NCBI GenBank assembly: GCA_039028975.1
Contig: JBCCHB010000144.1
Location: forward strand, 1-42,634
Reading direction: 5' to 3'
Source: JAHBNG01 sp039028975
Lineage (GTDB): Bacteria; Chloroflexota; Anaerolineae; Caldilineales; Caldilineaceae
Length of the DNA stretch: 42,634 nt
The notes below the pieces were generated by a model that made no database searches, was not told where the DNA came from, and saw only the letters and a program-made list of their open reading frames with translations. Positions 16,066-22,466 of this stretch are shown one piece after another. A program made the translations under genes and the position numbers. Within the stretch, counting starts at the first letter, position 1. Each line of letters opens with the position of its first letter.

Positions 16066-17586
16066 CTACAGACCGTTTTCCGCCAACTCAACTGCCACAG
16101 ATAATGCTCGGGCTTTGTTGTAACACTCGTTGTACTCGGCCGTCGGGTCGCTGTCCGCTACGATACCGCCGCCAGCCTGCAGGTAACAGGTGTTCCCTTG
16201 CATCACAATGGTGCGAATGGTGATGCAGGTATCCATGGTGCCATCATAGCCGATGTAGCCAACGGCCCCTCCATAGGTTGCCCGGCGGGTGCCCTCAAGC
16301 TCTTCAATGATCTCCATGGCTCGGACTTTGGGCGCGCCACTCAACGTTCCCGCTGGAAGGGTGGCCTTAAGAAGGCTGAAGGCATCATGTTCGGGCCGGA
16401 TTTGGCCCCGTACATCACTGACAATATGCATGACGTGACTGTAGCGCTCGATGGCCATCATGGTTGGAACGGTCACTGTGCCATATTCGCAGACCCGACC
16501 CAGGTCGTTGCGTCCCAGATCGACCAGCATAACGTGTTCGGCCCGCTCTTTGGGATCGTTGAGCAATTCGTCAGCCAACGCATCATCTTCGACAGCTGTT
16601 TTGCCGCGCCAACGCGTTCCCGCAATGGGGTGCAAGAAGGCTTCACCCTGCTCCAAACGCACATGCATCTCTGGGCTGGAGCCAATGACGTAAACGGGAT
16701 CCGTTCCGTGGCCGTTATGGAGGCCGGCCATGCCGTTGAAATCCAGGAAGTACATGTAGGGTGACGGGTTCAACATCCGCAACGAGCGATAGATGGTGAA
16801 GGGCTCGGCATCAGTCTGGCGACTCAAGCGCTGGCTCAATACCACTTGAAAGATGTCTCCAGCAGCAATGTATTCTTTGGCTGCTAAGACATTGGCTTCA
16901 TGCTCGGGCTGGCTGAAGTTGCTCTCCCATGAGACGCCGCTACGACACTCCGGCGTTACTGGCGTTACCAACGGTTGACGCAGATCGCCGACAATCTTGT
17001 CGATGCGTGCAATGGCGTCGGCGTAGGCAGAGCGCAGATCCGTTTCGATGCGCATGTTGGCAATGACCAGCAGGCGGTGGCGTACGTGATCAAAGACAAC
17101 CATGTTATCGGTGAAGAGGAGCGCCATGTCGGGCAACTGTAGCTCCTTTTTGGCTGTGCTCGGCAGCTTTTCGATAAAGCGGACCATATCATAAGCAAAG
17201 TAGCCAACTAGGCCACCTGTAAAGACAGGCAGCTCTGAAACCGAAATGGGCTGGCGGGCCGAGAGCATCTCTTTGACAATCTCAAAGGGATCACCTGCCT
17301 GCTCTTCCAAAATCGCGCCACCGGCTGCCCCTACGGTCACCTTCTCCTCCCAGGCCGCCACGGTCATGGGTGGATGCACGCCGATGAAGCTATAGCGGCC
17401 CACCTGCTCACCTTTCTCTACAGACTCCAGCAGAAAGCTTGGTCCTTCATAGCGCGCTCGCAGCTTCAGATAGACCGAAACAGGTGTCTCCAGATCTGCT
17501 GGCAGCTCCCGATAGATGGGTATCAAGTTCCCTTCGTCTTTGCGAGATATGACTTCTTCTAAGGTCGGTTTGTATTCTGTGTTCAT
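16066..17586 (-). CDS. trpE: Anthranilate synthase component I
   Basis: The first committed enzyme of tryptophan synthesis, converting chorismate to anthranilate with ammonia from TrpG. The N-terminal domain has the SFLLES segment associated with Trp feedback binding and VGRYSFIG. The C-terminal catalytic domain has IAAGDIFQVVLSQR, PSPYMYFLDF, HPIAGTRWRG, GRNDLGRVCEYG and GTLSGAPKVRAMEIIEELE. The open frame continues upstream to 17691 but would run through the T-box and terminator, so that start is wrong. The ATG at 17586 has AGGAG five bases upstream (17592-17596) and gives 506 residues; an ATG at 17589 is too close to the site. It is the first gene of the operon. Confidence 0.96.
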   Translation of the reverse strand: MNTEYKPTLEEVISRKDEGNLIPIYRELPADLETPVSVYLKLRARYEGPSFLLESVEKGEQVGRYSFIGVHPPMTVAAWEEKVTVGAAGGAILEEQAGDPFEIVKEMLSARQPISVSELPVFTGGLVGYFAYDMVRFIEKLPSTAKKELQLPDMALLFTDNMVVFDHVRHRLLVIANMRIETDLRSAYADAIARIDKIVGDLRQPLVTPVTPECRSGVSWESNFSQPEHEANVLAAKEYIAAGDIFQVVLSQRLSRQTDAEPFTIYRSLRMLNPSPYMYFLDFNGMAGLHNGHGTDPVYVIGSSPEMHVRLEQGEAFLHPIAGTRWRGKTAVEDDALADELLNDPKERAEHVMLVDLGRNDLGRVCEYGTVTVPTMMAIERYSHVMHIVSDVRGQIRPEHDAFSLLKATLPAGTLSGAPKVRAMEIIEELEGTRRATYGGAVGYIGYDGTMDTCITIRTIVMQGNTCYLQAGGGIVADSDPTAEYNECYNKARALSVAVELAENGL

Positions 17587-17612
17587 CATCTCTCCTAGTC
17601 TATTTCCCCAAT

Positions 17613-17667
17613 CAAAAAATCCTCGTCTCATACACTGTACTTCGGTCACAGCATATGGGACGAGGAT
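17613..17667 (-). terminator. T-box regulated intrinsic terminator of the trp leader
   Basis: On the minus strand ATCCTCGTC pairs perfectly with GACGAGGAT, extended inside by CATA/TATG and CTGT/ACAG. A run of six T follows immediately (17614-17619), ending about 20 bases before the trpE ribosome site. The 5' arm directly follows the T-box sequence, as expected for mutually exclusive terminator and antiterminator folds. Confidence 0.9.
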
Positions 17668-18150
17668 CGAATTCCCCGCGGTGCCACCCAATTTAGACTA
17701 GCAATGATTCACAATACCCCTGCGGGGTTTCCCCCGTTTCAGGTACCGACGTGAATGTCTTGAAGACATAAAAAAACCTTGTGTGAAACACAAGGATCAA
17801 TGCCAGTCTCACTCATAGAGAACGGGAATAAACGTATCAGGAATGACACAAGTTCCGATTCTCCGCGCCCTGGTAACGGTGGCGTCTCCGGGTTGCCTAC
17901 TAAGCGTTAAAAAAGCTCTCTAACACCATTCAGCGCCCAACTCCTTGGACCATTCGCTATCTGCGCTACTATCCCATTTCCAGCAACCTGGGACTCTCTG
18001 AAGTTCGCTTTGACAGGTACTCTTCCAATTCTTCGTTGTTGATCTGCTATTTTGTGCTCATCAGCCAAACGTGTGCAACTTGATAAGCCCACGATTTGGT
18101 TGAAGCCAACCCACACACTTTGCACAGATGAGCCATTTTTATTGAATCTG
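17620..18150 (-). promoter_or_regulatory. T-box leader, tRNA-Trp (UGG specifier), upstream of trpE
   Basis: The leader RNA shows T-box landmarks in order on the minus strand. The loop-E segment GAAGAGTA is at 18018-18025. It is followed by the AG-bulge and distal-loop region (CAGAGAGTCCC, then GGTTGCTGGAAATGGGA). The specifier loop GAATGGTCC has codon TGG at 17950-17952. Next come the ACCGTTACC segment (17872-17880), a long helix (GAGAATCGGAA/TTCCCGTTCTC, one mismatch) and nested hairpins. The T-box GGGTGGCACCGCG is at 17677-17689, before the terminator. A UGG specifier means uncharged tRNA-Trp should stabilise the antiterminator and switch on trpE, trpS and the genes behind them. The open frame at 17907-18185 lies in this leader and is not a gene. 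Confidence 0.93.
17770..17795 (-). terminator. Second terminator-like hairpin inside the T-box leader
   Basis: On the minus strand CCTTGTGT-TTC-ACACAAGG is followed by seven T. It stands between the stem-II-like helix and the T-box antiterminator, where no U-tract terminator is expected in a standard T-box leader. It is strong enough to be an intrinsic terminator upstream of the regulated one. Confidence 0.65.
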
Positions 18151-18156
18151 CTTAAT

Positions 18157-18185
18157 ACTATAGCGGTCTTATGGTGAAATGTCAA
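18157..18185 (-). promoter_or_regulatory. Sigma-70-type promoter of the trp operon
   Basis: TTGACA (18180-18185 read on the minus strand), a 17-base spacer and TATAGT (18157-18162). Transcription should begin near 18150, just before the T-box stem I. It is one of the strongest promoter matches in the window. Confidence 0.85.
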
Positions 18186-18289
18186 CCCCCAATTTTTGGT
18201 TTCATTCTATCCGTAACGCTAATTTTTCTATTATTTGGGATGGCATCAGACGCCCGCATCTGACGAATCATTTCCTCCACCATTTATCC

Positions 18290-18784
18290 TCACACAAAGA
18301 AGAGCACGATCAATCCAGCAAAAGTGACTAGGCCAAGGCCGAAGCAAAAGACGGCTACCTGGAGGCCGATGGATTTGCGTTCGAGCATGAGTTCGTAGGC
18401 TTCCATCTTATCGTCCAGGCTGCTGTAGCGGACCTGATAGGAGCGGGGCATGACGGTGACCAAAGCACTGGCCAGGGCCACCAACAGCAGGAGGATGGCG
18501 GCCAAGGCCCCAATCTTGATCTCGGTCAGCTGGAGGATAGGCGCAACCGACGCGCTACCCAATGAGACAATGCCCAGCAGCAGCCCCAAAAAGCCGGTCA
18601 CCAGCCGGATAATCTCTTTGGCCCCGGCCTCCAGGGTGTCCACCGACTTGGTCTCGATATCGTCAAAGAAGTCGATGACCCGCTTCTCATTAGATAGCAG
18701 AGGTCGAGGAGTGACTCGCTTGATACGACGGCGCGGCTGAGTTACTTCAGTCTCCGTATGGCTAGGTTTAGTATCAGATGGCAT
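18290..18784 (-). CDS. Small three-TM membrane protein, candidate effector of the CHAT/caspase cluster
   Basis: A 164-residue protein with no family I can name. Residues 1-57 are cytosolic in character and polar, with an Arg/Lys cluster at 18-23. Hydrophobic segments lie at about 61-83, 91-111 and 140-163, with a charged loop at 113-138. The shape (polar head, two TM helices, short charged linker, last TM at the C-terminus) recalls small membrane effectors found next to prokaryotic conflict sensors such as SLATT-type proteins, but no sequence match is claimed. It starts 5 bp after the 64-residue gene and is the last gene of the leftward CHAT-STAND operon. About 105 bp separate it from the trp promoter. 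Confidence 0.65.
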   Translation of the reverse strand: MPSDTKPSHTETEVTQPRRRIKRVTPRPLLSNEKRVIDFFDDIETKSVDTLEAGAKEIIRLVTGFLGLLLGIVSLGSASVAPILQLTEIKIGALAAILLLLVALASALVTVMPRSYQVRYSSLDDKMEAYELMLERKSIGLQVAVFCFGLGLVTFAGLIVLFFV

Positions 18785-18789
18785 GAGAT

Positions 18790-18984
18790 TTACTCATCAC
18801 CTTCCTCAAGCTCAATTTCAACGGCTATATAGGTACCGTTTTCTGGGCACTTGACCACGTAAGTCTCGATACTAGAACCCTCATTTCTGGGAACGAATTC
18901 TATTGCTTCGTCCTTTAATTCGTTATAGGTCATAGTCCATGTGTAATGACAGTCGTAGCATTTGATGGTGATTATTTCGTCCAT
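18790..18984 (-). CDS. Small Cys-containing protein, possible zinc ribbon
   Basis: A 64-residue acidic protein with KCYDCHYTW near residues 8-16 and VKCPENGTYI near residues 48-57. A CxxCH motif and a later single Cys suggest a small metal-binding ribbon, perhaps completed by His or by a partner. The ATG has GGAG nine bases upstream. It lies 61 bp after the CHAT-TPR gene and 5 bp before the TM protein, in the same operon. The tight spacing supports a real gene; its function is unknown. Confidence 0.65.
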   Translation of the reverse strand: MDEIITIKCYDCHYTWTMTYNELKDEAIEFVPRNEGSSIETYVVKCPENGTYIAVEIELEEGDE

Positions 18985-19045
18985 GAGTTATCGCTCCATA
19001 TAATTGTAATCATCTTCTTGGGAGACAGTGGAACTGCGGGTATGT

Positions 19046-22000
19046 TCACCCATCCAGCCTGGCCAACATCTGACGTATCTGTTTGGCTTCAGGCATGCCT
19101 AGGCGATTGAAGATCTGTAGCGCATCTGCATACCTTTGCCGCGCTATACTTAGGCTGCCATTAGCCGTAGCCACCTGACCAAGTTTGCCCAGATTATATG
19201 CCACACTACTAATATCCCCTAGCTTTTTACTCAATTGAAGGGCTTTTTCAAGTAACTGCTCAGCCTCAATCCACTCTTTTTGACGCATCCGAATATTGGC
19301 CATTTGTGAAAGCGTTGCAGCGCGACCTTGGATATCACCATTTATTTCATCAATTTTGAAGGCTTCGTCATAGAGACTGAGTGCTCGGTCTAAGTCTCCA
19401 CGTATGCTATAAACATAAGCGAGTTCATGGAGCGTAGCCGAGCGGCCTTGAATATCATCGAGCTTATCTTTGATGTCAAGGCTCTCATTATATAGAGAGA
19501 GGGCTCGATCAAGATCGCCTTGTATGACGTAAACGTTTGCCAATAAATGAAGAGAGGCAGAGAGTCCTTTAATGTCGCCGATCTTTTTCTGGATATCAAG
19601 ACTCTCGTTGTAGAGGCTAAGTGCTTGGCTAAGGTCGCCGCGTATACGATAAAGATTAGCCAATTCATGAAGAGTAGCCGAACGACCTTGAATATCACCG
19701 AGCCTATCTTTAATCTCAAGGCTCTCATTATAGAGGTTGAATGCTTGGTCGAGGTCACCCCGTATACGATGAAGATTAGCCAATTCATGGAGAGTAGCGG
19801 AACGATCCTTGTCGTCGCCAATCTGTTTCTGAATGGTAAGGCTTTCTTCATAAAGGCTGAGTGCCTGCTCAGGATTGCCCCAGAACATGGCTAAGTTAGC
19901 TTGTTCATAGAGAATTTTAGAAAGTAGTGATTCATCATTATTCAGGCTTGCTGCACTTTGGCCAATCCTCAATAGGTTCTCTCCATCTTCTGGACGATTA
20001 AATTGGCTGACCACCATATAGCTCAACTGCCAGCAGTACTTCCCACGGTCGCGATCTGGCTGTGTAGGAGCTAGAGCAATCAACTCATCCAACCATTGCT
20101 GAATTAGCATTTTCAACCCACTATCATTTTCCGTTTTACCGTAAGCAAGATTTACCAGCCAACTTGCATATTTGTGATAGCCGGTTTCGAGGTTATTCAA
20201 CTTGCCATTAGGAATTCTAGCTTCGAGTGAATGTGAAATTACTGGATCCAGGCGATAAGTTGCAGCCTGTTCGGTAAATGTAAAAGTTGTGTCAACACGA
20301 AGTAGGCTGCGCTGTACAAAATGGGTTAATTCAGAGCGGGCCTCTTGCTGGGCTGCAATTCGCATCTCTAGTCTGTCAGGCAAACTTCGATTCCAAAGGA
20401 ACATTGCCCCTTCAGCAAAGAAGGGTGCGCCAAATCGGCTTAGGGCTACTAGCCTTTGCTGCTGGGGCTGAGTTAGATGATCAAAACTGCGACTAAAAGC
20501 TCTTTCAAAGGTAATGTGGTGAGCAGCCAACTCTGGTCGACGAGCCGTAGCCAACTCTTCTTCCCAAGATGCAATAAAATCATCTGAATTTACTTCAAGG
20601 CTGTGGTCATATTCCCCAGCTAGCAAAGCAATTGCTAAAGGATGGCCTGCAGTCACCTTGGAAACTGAAATTGCTAAATCCTGATCCTTTGCATTTCCTT
20701 CATTTGCCCGACTGCTATGAATAAAAAAGAGTATAGCACCCTGTCTCGCCTCCACTCCGTCCAATGCTGGACTGTCTGTTGGGAAGATTACTTCGCCTCG
20801 TAACCCAGCTGGGTGTCGTCGACTCGTCAACAATAGATTTGCTTTATTTTTTGCTAGATATCTAACTGTGTCATGGAGATTGGTGGATGCTGATAGTCCA
20901 TTGGCCATTTCATCACCGGTATCGTCTAAACCTTGAAGCACCGCCTCATAATTATCTACAAAGATTAGTGTATTTTCAGATTCTGTCATCTCCAGTAAAT
21001 GACTGCGCATCTGCTCTGCATTTAATTCGCCCGCCTGTTTAGCCCAGATACTAGATAGCTGAGTTAGCAGAGAATGTAGCACATTTTCTGCGTTGAGAAC
21101 TGGCATATCAGCTAGGCTAACGCCAATCGCACTCGGTAGGTGGGAGTTTTTTTGGAAACGCCAACCGAAACGCTGGACAAAAGAGCTGGCCAAAGCCGTT
21201 TTACCGATACCACCGGTTCCAACTACCGTCACTACATTATGCTTGTCAAAGGTTTTTGCTAGCTGATGAAGTTCGCGTTCTCGTCCTAGCAGTGCTTGTG
21301 GCGGGCGTAGCGACGTAGGCATACTTATAGAATATTCTTGGGTCATGGAAGTCACTTGAGGAGTTCCATCAACCACTTTCAACGACGGACCACCTTGTGG
21401 CCCGACATAGGCAACAGGCAAACCAATCGCATAGGGTTTGACCAACAGCACTTGGCGCATTTGGCGCATGGATTCCCCAATATCATATCCACATAACAGA
21501 AAATCGTAAAACATTGCAGCCAACTCATCAGCTAGCGGCTCAGGAAAACTGCCTTGCATACCAACTGCAGCAGGAACTCCCGCTTGTACCAAAAGACGCG
21601 CTAATTCTGCATCCAGGATACTACTTGTACCATGACTAGCACTAATCAGTACCAACTGTAATGTCCCTGGTGGTGAAATTTGTACCAATTTTTCGCTTTG
21701 TATATTCTCTACTTGCCCATGCGAATCTTCTAGTTGTAAGACTGCCACCCTCGAAGAGGGATTTTCTTTAATGTTGAAGTGGCAACTCAAGTGTAAAATA
21801 GTCGGAGCCGCATCTTCGAGAGCTTTTTGGAAATGACCTGAGGTTGGCGGAACACGTTGGGCGTGGATAGCACAATTGCTTTGGTTCAGTTTTGTGCTAA
21901 TGGCCTGGAGTTCGTTTTCAATGTCGAGTTTATACCTAGAGTAGGGCATCCCCTTCTCATCGACTAATGGGTCTGCAGTTAGAACGACAAAGTTGAGACG

Positions 22001-22384
22001 ATCACCAATGATTAAATCGGTTGGTTGTGCATCAGGTAGAACTCGCAACACCGAATGAGTACAAACCAAGAATTCCTTGTCGCGTGTTGCCGCAAACTCC
22101 CATGGGATTGCCGTGGCTTTTTGATCAATATTAAGATGAAGTGTGTAATCTGGGTCAGCCTCTAGACGTTCGAGTAGTAGGTCGCCACCTAGCGCATCAA
22201 AAAGTTTTGTACCTAGTTCGAAGGGATTATCGATAAAAGGATTAAACTCTTTGCCATCTTTATCGACTTCAATACGCGGAAGAACATCCACCGGTGTTGA
22301 CCTTGTAAGAGGGTTATCTTCTCCTAAGATCTTTGCTGTTATTGTATTGTCTAAATTAACAGAAACAGTAAGTTCTATTGTCAT
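19046..22384 (-). CDS. CHAT-STAND-TPR protein with a catalytically altered CHAT domain
   Basis: A 1112-residue multidomain protein. Residues about 1-330 form a CHAT (caspase-like) domain with the His in ILHLSCH (H202). The position of the catalytic Cys, normally LSAC, reads LISAS-H, so it is Ser250, confirmed at codon level (AGT, 21635-21637). Residues about 360-690 are an NB-ARC/STAND NTPase with Walker A GTGGIGKTAL (around K395), Walker B TLIFVDNY and LLTSRRH. A helical winged region follows. Residues 842-1112 are six 40-residue TPR-like units and a seventh partial one. STAND proteins of this type act as NTP-driven sensors that oligomerise on ligand recognition by the C-terminal repeats. 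The CHAT domain here is probably inactive as a protease. It is the second gene of the operon, 82 bp after its paralog. Confidence 0.88.
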   Translation of the reverse strand: MTIELTVSVNLDNTITAKILGEDNPLTRSTPVDVLPRIEVDKDGKEFNPFIDNPFELGTKLFDALGGDLLLERLEADPDYTLHLNIDQKATAIPWEFAATRDKEFLVCTHSVLRVLPDAQPTDLIIGDRLNFVVLTADPLVDEKGMPYSRYKLDIENELQAISTKLNQSNCAIHAQRVPPTSGHFQKALEDAAPTILHLSCHFNIKENPSSRVAVLQLEDSHGQVENIQSEKLVQISPPGTLQLVLISASHGTSSILDAELARLLVQAGVPAAVGMQGSFPEPLADELAAMFYDFLLCGYDIGESMRQMRQVLLVKPYAIGLPVAYVGPQGGPSLKVVDGTPQVTSMTQEYSISMPTSLRPPQALLGRERELHQLAKTFDKHNVVTVVGTGGIGKTALASSFVQRFGWRFQKNSHLPSAIGVSLADMPVLNAENVLHSLLTQLSSIWAKQAGELNAEQMRSHLLEMTESENTLIFVDNYEAVLQGLDDTGDEMANGLSASTNLHDTVRYLAKNKANLLLTSRRHPAGLRGEVIFPTDSPALDGVEARQGAILFFIHSSRANEGNAKDQDLAISVSKVTAGHPLAIALLAGEYDHSLEVNSDDFIASWEEELATARRPELAAHHITFERAFSRSFDHLTQPQQQRLVALSRFGAPFFAEGAMFLWNRSLPDRLEMRIAAQQEARSELTHFVQRSLLRVDTTFTFTEQAATYRLDPVISHSLEARIPNGKLNNLETGYHKYASWLVNLAYGKTENDSGLKMLIQQWLDELIALAPTQPDRDRGKYCWQLSYMVVSQFNRPEDGENLLRIGQSAASLNNDESLLSKILYEQANLAMFWGNPEQALSLYEESLTIQKQIGDDKDRSATLHELANLHRIRGDLDQAFNLYNESLEIKDRLGDIQGRSATLHELANLYRIRGDLSQALSLYNESLDIQKKIGDIKGLSASLHLLANVYVIQGDLDRALSLYNESLDIKDKLDDIQGRSATLHELAYVYSIRGDLDRALSLYDEAFKIDEINGDIQGRAATLSQMANIRMRQKEWIEAEQLLEKALQLSKKLGDISSVAYNLGKLGQVATANGSLSIARQRYADALQIFNRLGMPEAKQIRQMLARLDG
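19262..19861 (-). repeat. Five 120-bp TPR-encoding tandem repeats
   Basis: Five consecutive 120-bp units encode 40-residue TPR motifs. Units one to four are especially alike, with the shared words GDIQGRSATLHELAN and IRGDL. The DNA identity is high enough for recombination to add or remove whole units. Two more diverged units follow toward the 3' end. Confidence 0.85.
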
Positions 22385-22466
22385 ATATTTCCCTCAACGC
22401 CGTAATAACTTATTTCAAGATTGATATAAGTATTTCGTAGTCAATATTTTGGCATAATTACAACTA

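Noticed and set aside
17587..17691. Upstream extension of trpE to 17691
   Set aside because: The added residues are encoded by the T-box and terminator hairpin. A start at 17586 has a proper ribosome site and matches TrpE N-termini.
17907..18185. 92-codon open frame on the minus strand upstream of trpE
   Set aside because: It begins inside the -35 element and covers T-box stem I and the specifier loop; base conservation there is explained by RNA structure, and no ribosome site is seen.
19262..19861. Regularly spaced repeats as a CRISPR array
   Set aside because: The units are contiguous 120-bp coding repeats with no spacers and encode TPR motifs.
19390..19894. Open frames in other frames over the TPR repeats (both strands)
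   Set aside because: They are by-products of the 120-bp repeats; the TPR frame continues through all of them.
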